Source: Distichodus sexfasciatus (lineage: Eukaryota; Chordata; Actinopteri; Characiformes; Distichodontidae). From it: 64,000 nucleotides of DNA. Below are positions 50,951 through 61,069 of this stretch, piece by piece; within the stretch, counting starts at the first letter, position 1; every line of letters begins with the position of its first letter. The notes beneath the pieces were generated by a model. The model was given only the letters and a program-made list of their open reading frames with translations. It did no database searches and was not told the DNA's origin. The stretch spans positions 4,796,196-4,860,195 of the forward strand of contig JAVGVS010000001.1 in assembly GCA_032718565.1 (NCBI GenBank). Direction: 5' to 3'. A program made the position numbers and the translations under genes.

Positions 50951-52036
50951 GCACACACCTAGCAGCAAATTTCACAAACTTTGCAAAACGTCCCAATTAT
51001 GCTTGATTAAATAAAATGTCCATGTGCAGTAATCTAGAACCTGTGTATATGTAAATGACTTACAAACGTAATTCTAGAAGTGGATTTTTCAAATACTGCC
51101 TTTGAGCAATATTGAGATTTTTTCATATTTTAGACGTTTAGGTGTTGCTATGAAATAAATACACATTGCTATAGATATCAGTATCCTTATATGGGATTAA
51201 TATTCAACCATGGTAAATTGAGATCATGCCAGGGATTCTGACTTGAAGACAAACACGATACTAAACGACTCGAGCCACAAAAGGGGGGAATAAAGCCGGT
51301 GGACAGTTGATGGACACCGTCTTTGTGACGAAGGGGTCATTCTGAAGTTACAGGAGTCTCACCGTTCCACAGCCTCTCAGCCTTTCAGTGACTTGCATGG
51401 ACCTTTAATCCATCAATGTAGCGTGCCAATCAATAATCAAACGCTTAAGTAATACAGAGATGATACGTAGCTTTGGCTACGTTAATATGAGTAGATATAA
51501 ATGTGATATGAATCACCACAGTATATATTTTGGCAGAATCCATTGCCTCATCAAACATCACAGACATTAATGTACCAACTTAAACCGTTGTTGTATGTCT
51601 TATGGAAATGGAAAACACAAAAAGCAATGCATGTTACTATCGAAGGTATAATGTATTGGACATGCTGTGTTGCATGGTTGTGCTGTTATTGTCAGCTAAT
51701 TTAGCCAGACTCTGTGGTTTATTATACTGAGGTTACGAATCTTCACAAGGTACAACATTACTTTGACAACATACAATTTCTTTCAGATCAGTAATCCAAT
51801 CATCTTACATTATACGCCGTTCACTGTCTTGTTATTTAGCCATTACCAGTCTTCTATACTACAATTAACATTTAAAAGTAGCTGTACACAATATGGAATT
51901 TGAGCATCTGCACATGGCTAGTAGAAAACCGTATATCTAATATGTAATTCATGCGCAACCTTCCGTTGTGTATCATAGCTTTCACTCTTATGTAATGAAT
52001 TACACTAAATGTTAAAGTTGAATTTGTTCGAAGTTT
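50951..52036. other. hoxd4-mir-10b spacer
   Basis: About 1.1 kb of AT-rich sequence without coding exons or recognised repeats. If a distal hoxd4/mir-10b transcript exists, this is part of its intron. Confidence 0.5.
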
Positions 52037-52123
52037 TTGCATCGACCATATACTCCCCTAGAATCGAATCTGTGACCGTGATTTTGTTTCACACAAATTC
52101 GGTTCTACAGGGTATATATAGAC
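52037..52123 (-). ncRNA. mir10b: microRNA mir-10b precursor
   Basis: The 5p mature sequence lies at 52092-52114 on the minus strand and reads TACCCTGTAGAACCGAATTT followed by GTG, identical to vertebrate miR-10b-5p (an A at position 12, where miR-10a has T). The 3p arm lies at 52051-52073 (ACAGATTCGATTCTAGGGG...). The arms form one hairpin with a loop of about 15 bases. mir-10 sits between Hox4 and the next more 5' Hox gene in bilaterian clusters, which matches this location 1.3 kb upstream of hoxd4. It represses target mRNAs in the cytoplasm and is usually co-transcribed with Hox4. The zebrafish HoxDb copy (miR-10d) differs near the 3' end of the mature sequence; this copy has the ancestral form. 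Confidence 0.97.
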
Positions 52124-53088
52124 GACGGGATATTCGCCTAGAATTTCTGCTTGTGGTCTTCATTTTACCACCACGTTTATCCACAGAAGGGCATCAACAG
52201 ACCAACATTCTGCAATAATTCTCTTAATGCTCCATGTTTATACAGAAAAGATTTCAAACCAATACATATACAGAAGTTTTATCAGTAGAAAACTGACACT
52301 TAAACATTTTCTAATTCGAAAAGATGTCTAATAAAATGTGTTTAAGCGCGTTATTATTATAGATTTATGTAGTTTCCATTAAATATATATAATTGATATA
52401 CAGAAGTTGTCATCTTATGTTTTCCTGCAATAGGCTAAAGCAAATCAGGCCCACCAAAGAGTGCTCAGTGTTGAACACCGGGTGAACACACATAAGTGAA
52501 CGGTTGAAGGCCGAGAGGTCAAGCCAAATCATTTACAAAGCACATTACAAAGTTTCATTATTTTTGCAGACGCGACAGCATCGGAAGAGCACTAAAGTTC
52601 ATGGATGATGCATGACCTCACGATAAACAATTCCAGCTCCATCCTTCCCCTCCATGCGGAACAGATGAGGACAATGAAGATTTTTTAAAATTTAGTTTAT
52701 TTTAAACTACTTTGTTGTTTAAAACGTCTTACATTTACTTCTTACTCTATTTATATGTATTTTTATGTGTATTTTTCCATCATACCCATTAAGTTAGGCT
52801 TTCAAGTGTACATATATTTTAAAATAATACTACATACATCCATAATTACATATTACTTTATAGATCACACTTAAAATGTAACTTTTAAGATAGATTAGCT
52901 TGCAGTTTACATTTTCAATTAAATGTTATCAAATCAATGATCGAATGTGATTTTTGTACAGCAAAAGAAAAAAATCTAAAGACTATATGGCTACGAAAAG
53001 CAAAAACTTAAATTTTAAAATGAGCTAGGAAAGGTGAGAGTTTGTCATTATAGAAGCATTTTTGCATTTTAATATATGTTAGACAGCT
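52124..53088. other. Region upstream of mir-10b
   Basis: No coding exon. It lies between mir-10b and the DR5 element and is AT-rich, and probably holds mir-10b regulatory sequence. No single motif stands out. Confidence 0.4.
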
Positions 53089-53105
53089 TGACCTGGGTTT
53101 CACCT
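53089..53105 (-). promoter_or_regulatory. DR5 retinoic acid response element upstream of hoxd4
   Basis: Minus strand AGGTGA-AACCC-AGGTCA: two nuclear-receptor half sites in direct repeat with a 5-base spacer, the RAR/RXR arrangement. It is 2.3 kb upstream of hoxd4 and 1 kb upstream of mir-10b. Mammalian Hoxd4 has a DR5 element of the same half sites (AGGTGA, AGGTCA) in its 5' neural enhancer, so this is likely the orthologous element. Another half site (AAAGGTCA) lies about 75 bases further upstream of hoxd4. Confidence 0.75.
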
Positions 53106-54639
53106 TGCCCCGCGACTTGTTCATACGGGTCAAAGCCGAGTTACTGCTGAACAAAAGAATAGAAAATTCACCGCATGTCGTGACCTTTGGCTTAAAATTT
53201 AACAGAAGCCGTACGTCTTTTAAAAAATATTTCCGTTATAGAGCGATAAGTAAACTTACTGTTTATTTACCTTTAGTTAATGCGTTTAACTGTAACGTAA
53301 AAACTACGATGTCAGTTTCAACAGTTGTTCCTGATCCAATTTCTTCTTGATTTCTTAATCTCATTTTACAACAAAACATAAATGAAACAATCGTATTTGT
53401 GATTTCCAAATACGTATTTGTAGTTTTAGCGTTTTGTAGGTGAACTGCCCAAAATTAAAGACATAGCGTTAGGAAAAAATATTTTCATTTACCAGAACCA
53501 GATTAAAAAACAAGTGTATTAATTTGGTTGTCTGAAATTATTCTAATTCTTTAACGGATTATTTTACTGTATTAAAGGTGTTTTATCGGTCGTGTTAGGC
53601 TACTAAACAACTAATTTTATATTCCAGATAAATTCCGCGCTGTGCTGCTATGTAGCAATTATTTTACATTAATAAATAAATGCATTTTACTAAAGCTGAA
53701 TGACAAAGGTTACAATATGTTAAGACTTTCACCTTTTTATTATTTAATTTAAGAAATATAGTATTGAAAAGACAGGTAATTCTGTGAGTGGGGGCGCTAG
53801 AGAGCATGTAAGTAAGAATAACGAAAATGTTCCACGTTTACATTTTTCATAGATATTAGTTCTCAGGATTTTATCATTTATTTGTATAATTTCGTTGACT
53901 GACTTTTCATTTCTGACTGTGTCACTGTAATTATGCTTTCACGATTCATTTAGATCCGTAAAATCTTGTGATCATATTAATCACTATCCTTCACGATCAT
54001 GTTTATTAAAACAACAACAACAACAACACCGACAACAATGGAGCCGCACATTAATTTATATTACATATAGATTATATGAACGTCTGGGCGCTGTTGGCAG
54101 TAAATAATTATAACCTTGATTGTACTTCACCATAACTGTACAGAAAATGTCTTAAGTAAAACCAAGGTAAAACAGGTCGCCTACTCATTCTCATAAATAA
54201 ATAAAAATATATTCGTATTATTAAAAAAATAATCACTTCACGCGTAGTGTAGGAACATATTCATATTCTCTTTCGGGTACGAAAGCCGGGTTGCCGAATT
54301 TCAATTATGCTACGTCATCTCCATCACATTTTTTTCTGCTTGATAGTTATACAACTGTCCTTAACACACCACACTAACAGGTTCAAACGAATGGGCCAAA
54401 CAAGAAATCCTCTGCGAGATACAGACCGAAAGTGTAAAACAATATATACACAGCGATACAGAAATTCAGCCAAGTTCAGAGATGATTATTATAACCGGTT
54501 ACCTTACCTCGAAGAGTTCGCTGAACGCGTAAAGCGAACCGATTGTCGTACGTATCCATGATTAAAACAAAACTAGAATATTTCCAGCTCCAGCACCGAT
54601 ACTGCGATCTATTCTAAACCGTCTGCAAGGCCTTTCTAA

Positions 54640-54870
54640 TATACAATGTGAATTATATTTTGGCTTGTCAACTCCCCGGCCATAAAACAAAGTTTAATGG
54701 TATCACGTGCTTCCCCACAGCCATTCATGACAGCGCGCGGGTGCCATAAATAACCCTGAAAGTTGCACTTATTCAATAATGGCGATTACTCTGATGTCAG
54801 GAGGAAATAAAGGCATTCTTTGCTCTCAGAGGGGAAAACATTTCACATTCGGAGAAATAAAAAGGTTACT
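54640..54870. promoter_or_regulatory. Candidate conserved element with CDX/posterior HOX sites
   Basis: Repeat-free block with CCATAAA at 54680-54686 and again at 54744-54750 (CDX and posterior HOX core TTTATGG), a GTTTAATGG partner, a TCACGTGC E-box and CATGACAG (MEIS). Clustering of these sites between hoxd4 and hoxd9 suggests an enhancer. No alignment was possible here. Confidence 0.35.
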
Positions 54871-55769
54871 TCTCTACTCCATAGTAGACTAATACTAACT
54901 ACATAGTTTGACTGGCGAAGACAATTTGTATGTGCGATTAAAAATTAATTTCTCTCATTTTGCTCGTTATGTTACTATTGCCGTTCTTCCGGAACAAATG
55001 AGGTGCATTTGAAATGCCTGACGTGTGAACGTCTGTGAGTGTTTTTCTCACTGTAAATTTAAAGCTATAAAGCAATAAAACGAATCCCTAGTGTGAACCT
55101 CACTACACCCGAAGCGAGAACCTTTGAACTACACATTCTGTCCCCATATGGCGACTTTTCGCCTTCGAAAATCCCAGTAGGCTTAAATATCACTCCTAAC
55201 ATTTTACAATTTATTATTAAAAGTCTACACTTATCACAAACCCTGAAGTTAAAACATACTGTAGTTTGTGATCACGAGATTTATCTTTTTTTGTTGCAAC
55301 AAGCATGTTATTGTCGATTTGGATAATTAGGAAATTAAATTCTTCTGTTCATCTGTTCGTAAACATTTTATCTTGTTAACAACGATTAGAATTATGAAAA
55401 TGATGATAAACGTAATTAATTTTAATGAGGACGACCCTTTGCATTATAAACTCTTTCAACACTCATTCAGTGATAATTCTTGGGATTCAGGTCTTGGAAT
55501 TAATTATTTTCTTTCCTTTAATCCACATTTAATTGAATTTACATTTATCCTGTATTTATAGCAGTTACTCTGCAGCTGAAATGCTGTACTACCGAAGTAC
55601 CAACATTTAGCCAACCGATTGACTTATTTGTGCTCAGGAACAGCAGTACATAAAACTACGTGTCCTATCGAAAACTTGCTAAACTGGATCACATGTCTTT
55701 ACCAGCCAACCAAATTTAAAGAAAACAAACGAAACAGGAAGGCAATGACTAGTCGGAGTGTTGAACAAC

Positions 55770-55784
55770 AGCGCCGTCTCCTGG
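55770..55784 (-). promoter_or_regulatory. CTCF-like motif
   Basis: Minus strand CCAGGAGACGGCGCT fits 13 of 15 positions of the CTCF core CCASYAGRKGGCRSY. HoxD clusters in other vertebrates carry CTCF sites that separate chromatin domains. Binding is inferred only. Confidence 0.3.
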
Positions 55785-55943
55785 TTTATTTAGTAAATGA
55801 TTCTTGTCTTTAGAAAATGTCTAAATGTATTTGACGCATTCTCTTCCTAGGAATCATAGGGGAGCTTTCATATATGTATTTATTTGTTGTTCGAGATCAA
55901 CCATTAAATTGATTAATTGAAAAAAATCTATTAGGCCAACATC

Positions 55944-55948
<5 letters not shown>

Positions 55949-56034
<86 letters not shown>

Positions 56035-56057
56035 GTCTATCCATCTATCTATCTATC
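55949..56057 (+). repeat. (ATCT)n microsatellite
   Basis: About 27 tetranucleotide units with two interruptions near the end. Confidence 0.97.
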
Positions 56058-56319
56058 AACCTACACACAACACATTTGGCACAGTTTACAAAATAATGCC
56101 CTAACTCTTAATGTCAGAAGCAAATTAAGAGTTATTTTAACGACTATGACCCGGCAATTGTCATAAATAAAGTCAGAATATGTTTTACACATGAAATAGC
56201 AGGTTTAAATTATTACGTGTTTAGTTACCAGCAATAAGGATTGATTAAAGATTACATTATGTCTTCACAGGTGTGTTTTGACAGCTTAAAATAAAATAAA
56301 CAAAATGAAATGGGCTCCC

Positions 56320-56530
56320 ATTGCTGCGGCATTGTGCCAGAATGCTAGTTTGTAGGCCTGGGTTATGCGCCTTTCTCTCGCTCTCTTGCCGCAATGCAGT
56401 AAGGCTGTAAATACTTTTGCAGCTGCCTGTCAGCCAGTGGTGAAATACTGTCTTTGTTCCGCAGCCCCCATCTCCAGGCAGCTTGCGTGTGCCCACAGAT
56501 CTGCGCCATTCTCACCGCTCCGAGTAGAAT
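56320..56530. promoter_or_regulatory. Candidate conserved noncoding element
   Basis: About 210 bases of balanced composition inside AT-rich surroundings, with no ORF of coding character and no repeat. It contains CTGTCAG (MEIS) and GTAAATAC. Low certainty without comparison. Confidence 0.25.
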
Positions 56531-56863
56531 ATATGGCTACTGCCCGTTTTTTATTTAAATATTTTTAACTAAATATTCAATTTCACATTTGATTGCATAT
56601 TCAACAATCAAATTATTTCACATCTGATTGCATATTCAGTTGTCTGACTTTTTATTTGTCTATTAAACAGAATAACAAAATATGAATAGTGATATTACAG
56701 GCAAATAAAACGACTATATTCTAATTGTCACAATGGCTATAGTTCATTATTTGACGAAACAAACTCTTGAAGTAGGATAATAGGATAATGTCCTCAGGAC
56801 TGCGAATGACGAAAAAACATTTTTCAGAAAATAGATATACGCGCGCCGTGGTACAAGAATTTC

Positions 56864-56867
<4 letters not shown>

Positions 56868-56911
<44 letters not shown>
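56868..56911 (+). repeat. (AAT)n microsatellite
   Basis: About 14 units. Confidence 0.95.
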
Positions 56912-56912
<1 letters not shown>

Positions 56913-57324
56913 ATTACTTAGACTTTGTTATTTATTGTGTTGTTATTTCGAAATCGAGAACTTAAATATATGTGCATCTTTCATATCTTAGCCTTCAGAA
57001 ATTCTAGACTCTACCTAATATTACAGTAAATAGAGAAAATGAGATCAATATTGTGTGTATGTCAAAAGGAAGCGTTTGTAAATGCGAATTAAGTGATTAT
57101 TTTCTTTTGTATTTACAGGTTAATTGTTATGGAATAGCCAGAATGTTATGAAAGGATTAGTTTTCTTGATATTGTCACCCGAATAAATCGAAAATCATAC
57201 AGAAAAGCCTAATTTTAGCAGTCTTTCTGTGTTCTATGATAAACTATTGATGCTACATGTATATGTAGCATCTAATCTAATAGTTGGCTAAACCAGATGA
57301 GCGTGTTATGAAACTTAAACTTAC

Positions 57325-57409
57325 CCAACGAAGCCAGATAATCCACATTTTCTGTTGTCTGTCGTTTCTGGATATTTGTAATCATGTCTGCTTTTTCGTC
57401 AGGCATCAT
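57325..57409 (-). other. Possible exon ending at a strong splice donor
   Basis: From ATG at 57409 an open frame of 28 codons (MMPDEKADMITNIQKRQTTE...) runs into TTGG|GTAAGTTTAAG, a near-perfect donor at 57324. It lies 6.5 kb upstream of hoxd4 on the same strand. The most economical reading is a 5' noncoding exon of a distal hoxd4/mir-10b transcript; a coding exon of an unknown gene is less likely, as no family match is convincing. Confidence 0.25.
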
Positions 57410-57599
57410 ACGGTAAGCAGCTCTTCTCAGAGCTCAGAGATCCTTCCGAAGTGAAGTGTCGTAACGTATCGAATGAGTGACAATACTAGTTAGCTATAAA
57501 GATATACAGAGCCTCTGTTGCTATACGCAACTCTTTGTTGCTATACGTAACACCTGTTACTATGATATTAAAATACAAATAAGCGAGCACAGTGTGTTG

Positions 57600-57880
57600 G
57601 GTTAGGAGCAGAATGCAGTTAAAATATCGCTTGAGAAATCAGGAAAAAGGGCCATGAAGACTCATGCCTCCTGCACATGACCAGTGGCATCCAATGACAA
57701 GCGATATAGGCCCATAAAAAGGTCTATTACCAAGTTGTAAATTCTCTTCTAACAAAAAGGAATTCGAGGCTGCTGCAAAGCCTCTCAGTTTTGCGCAAAA
57801 TGGCCGAAGCCCTATAACTGCTGAAAACAAAAATGACTTAAATAAACTGCTGAAATTAAGACACGTGAAAGCGTAGCGCA
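57600..57880. promoter_or_regulatory. Candidate conserved noncoding element
   Basis: Repeat-free block with GCCCATAAAAAGG (CDX/HOX type) near 57.71 kb and balanced composition. It lies just 5' (in gene orientation) of the possible exon at 57325-57409, so it could be its promoter. Confidence 0.3.
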
Positions 57881-58575
57881 ACATATTTAACGCTGTGAAA
57901 CAGAAAAATATTCCCCGTAGTTTCTGTATTTAGATGACACTTATACTCGCTTATATGTGCGTCAAAATGTAGGTCTATGCATTTTAAACACTGCACCTAC
58001 CATTCAAAATTAAAAATTTAATAGGTTATTTTATAGGCATTGTTATCAATGATATCTTAAATATATTTTACCAAAACGAGATGGAAACATAGTAATGAAA
58101 TATATATATTTTATCAATATGAGCACAGGAAATAGGAAATAATAACCAGACATATGAGAATCTAATCTTCTAATCACACACTTAGGTGTGTCATATATCC
58201 GAGCTGCAATCTTTTTGCGTATGTACTGAGTGTGTTAACGTCAAAATATAACGACGTGGGGAGAAATACTGTTGCAAGCTCAGATTCACATATGTGCTTG
58301 ATAATGCAAAAATAAGAACAAGAGGATTTGATTTGAAAGTAAATTTAGTGACAACCAACCTTTAAGTTTCATGCCAGGTAATATCTGAGAAATGGCTCAG
58401 ATTTAGGCGCATTGGTGTTCGACCAGTATTTCAAGCGGTCAATCGATTTACAGTCGGGGTATTGTCCGTACCTTAAGGGTCTGCTGTCTTCTTAAGTTAT
58501 CGCAGAGAAAATGTAGAGTGGTGGATGTGTCTCGTTTGATAACTTGTACTTAAGATTCACATAAGAATATAAAAT

Positions 58576-58616
58576 CGTGGAGCTGTTCAGGTCTATGAAA
58601 CATTGCCAGCTCCACG
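58576..58616. other. Perfect 10-bp inverted repeat (hairpin)
   Basis: CGTGGAGCTG and CAGCTCCACG flank a 21-base loop. The stem is too short for a standard microRNA precursor unless bulged pairing extends it. No known miRNA seed was recognised. Confidence 0.45.
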
Positions 58617-58794
58617 CACCATCACAGGCATACGAAAAAATCTCACAAGAGGAAACGCCATGGCCGGTATGTGTTGAGGGCGTTTGGGTAATTATGAACT
58701 CATTTACGCTGTAGGAATTACTTTTAAAATAAGGCAATATTTGTTACTAGAGTAAATGGAATGTTGTGGAGCCCATGTCTAGGGCCTTAAAGTC

Positions 58795-58795
<1 letters not shown>

Positions 58796-58831
<36 letters not shown>

Positions 58832-58980
58832 TTCATTAAATAAAAGAAAATATAATAATATGAATAATATAAAAATAAAATATACAAAAATATAATAATA
58901 ATATACAAAAATATAATAATAATATAAAAATATTTTTAAAAACAATATATAAAAAATTAATCATTAATAATTTACCACAC
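58796..58980 (+). repeat. (ATT)n tract and AT-rich minisatellite
   Basis: 12 ATT units at 58796-58831, then about three copies of a 21-base unit beginning ATATACAAAAATATAATAAT at 58878-58940, in very AT-rich sequence. Confidence 0.85.
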
Positions 58981-61069
58981 CTCGCGACAATATATTTTAA
59001 GTCTGGAGTAACAGATTAGAGGAATTGGGGCTGGAAGGTCGCGTGTTGAATCAAGCTATTTTAAAGTTTTAGAGATTGTTGAGACTGACTACAGCTAGGA
59101 GTGGATAATAAAATTACTGTATATGTGCCTTAAGACCTATAAAATTTTTCTTCGTTTTTCGCAATTATTTTGTAACTTTCATTTGTCAGTCAGTTAAGAA
59201 GAAACAATTAGGTCTTTTTCATTCTCTACAGTATGCATTCGTTGGACTAAATTGGACCGCGCTTTTAATTTTGTTTTTTAGATTAGTCTCTTTTGTCTGT
59301 CTGTCCATTCACCCACCCATCCATCCATCTATCCATCCAGCCAAATGATCTCTCTCTCTCTCTCTCTCGCCCCCCAACTCCAGAATGACACAGAGACTAA
59401 TTCTTTTCAAGCGCAGTTTTCCACTTTGGTTTGCCTTAACGAACTCTTTCGTCTACGTACACTTACCAAATAGCGTGTATGTTAAATTTTGCTCTCGTAC
59501 GCAGTTTATCGCTTTCTACTAGCTCTGAAATCTGAAGTAAATCTAAAGTAATAATCGACGAACTAGGCCTATAGTGCACTCTAGCGGTAGCAATTCTCAG
59601 AAGATGCCTTTTATTATTGAAAATCGTAACTACTGACTTGGATGCGGTAATGTTTGAAATCAAATTACTAATTTATCTCAAAAGTGCAGCAAATTTTATT
59701 ACACTTCGTCTATAATGTAATTATTTGACTAAAAGTTGTATATTTAAAATTGTATAGCAATTGTATTGTTAGTATTAATATGTGACGTAGGGTAAGTCCT
59801 TAACTTTCATTCTAAGTCGAAAGCAGCCATTTTTCTTAGTTCTAGGGTGAAAGTTAAGTGATGCCCACAGAATGGGCATGTATTTGGCGAGTAAACGTGA
59901 CTTTCCATGTTTGGGGGTCGATTTCTTTTCAGTCTCACCGACAGACAATTTATCGACCAGACACCCCGTAGAAAAGTGTCTGTGTCTGCTGCTGACAAAC
60001 AAAAATGCAATCACCCAACTAGAACGTTTTCGAAGAGGGTGCAGTGCTGTTCTTGAATACATAAGCTCATTTAGACCGGAACGTCCTAGCCTTCTGCCAA
60101 GCTTTATTGGTACTGGTGTCTTCCTGCTTTAAAGTAATTCTAAAGATAGTTTTAGTTACTTTGTTCTTTTCCTTGCATCCTCTCATTCAACACACATGTA
60201 CAGTCTGTGTGTGTGTATGAGTGTGTGGCGTGCGGGCGCACGTATGTTATATTTAAAAGATTAAGATTATTAAACAGTCTCAAACGGGAATCCTTTGTGT
60301 TATGGAATATTGGAATATTTTACTGAATTTACTTCAACCATAACAGTACGCGTAAGTGCCTTCTTTGTCAACAAATAAATACATATTTTCGCTGTTGTGG
60401 GTAAAAATGGAAACAGAGGACAACTGAGGAGCGGAGTTTTTGCCCTTCATATACATATATTATTACATTATGTAGAGTTACGAAAAACTAGTAAATACTA
60501 TGGACAAGGACCCAAATAAATTCTAGATATACTGAATTCTGGATCTTTTTAACTTAATTCCAGTTGTTATTTTGGCCAAGCGATAAGTACATACAATGTT
60601 TAAAATTTCAGGGTAGAAAGCTAAACCGAGCTTGGTCTGATTAAACAACGCTACGTATATACTACGGTGTAAGCAAGAGGGACAGTGCACTAAATTTAAA
60701 ATATCAACCTCCGTTATGTCTACTAGTCATCCCTCAACGCCCTATACACTATTAAAATGAACTACATAAAAAGTCAAACATACATTTTACAAGGATTTGT
60801 GCACAACACCCTTGTGCACACGTGTTGAATCAGCAAAATAGGTTTGGTATAATCAGGAAAATTGCTTCAATCACACAAAAATGAAATATTTAAGACTCAT
60901 GATAGGCTATATCTTCAGGTCAAGTAGACTCTAATGTAATCTTACCCTATACAATACATTGTCATCAACTACTTTAACAAAATGCTAAAAACAACAACGC
61001 AAAACCTGGATATATTACACATGTACAAAGAGGACACTTGACGAGGCAAGCAGCCCGCAGTATTGTTAT

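Larger units (their letters stand above)
53106..61069. other. hoxd4/mir-10b-hoxd9 spacer lacking hoxd8
   Basis: No homeobox in either orientation, so hoxd5 to hoxd8 are absent. It contains candidate conserved elements at 54,640-54,870, 56,320-56,530 and 57,600-57,880, a CTCF-like motif at 55770-55784, a tetranucleotide microsatellite at 55.95-56.06 kb, a possible exon at 57325-57409 and a perfect 10-bp hairpin at 58576-58616. Confidence 0.55.

Noticed and set aside
52009..52218. 69-codon plus-strand frame
   Set aside because: It is antisense to the mir-10b hairpin, whose conservation explains the sequence.
53181..53195. TGACCTTTGGCTT here and again near 43,010 as a second RARE
   Set aside because: Only a single extended half site in each case; no second half site at DR2 or DR5 spacing.
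54307..54561. 84-codon plus-strand frame
   Set aside because: No recognisable domain, opposite strand to the Hox genes, no supporting splice or promoter context.
55949..56057. Regular direct repeats that could recall a CRISPR array
   Set aside because: A simple ATCT microsatellite in a vertebrate genome; no spacers.
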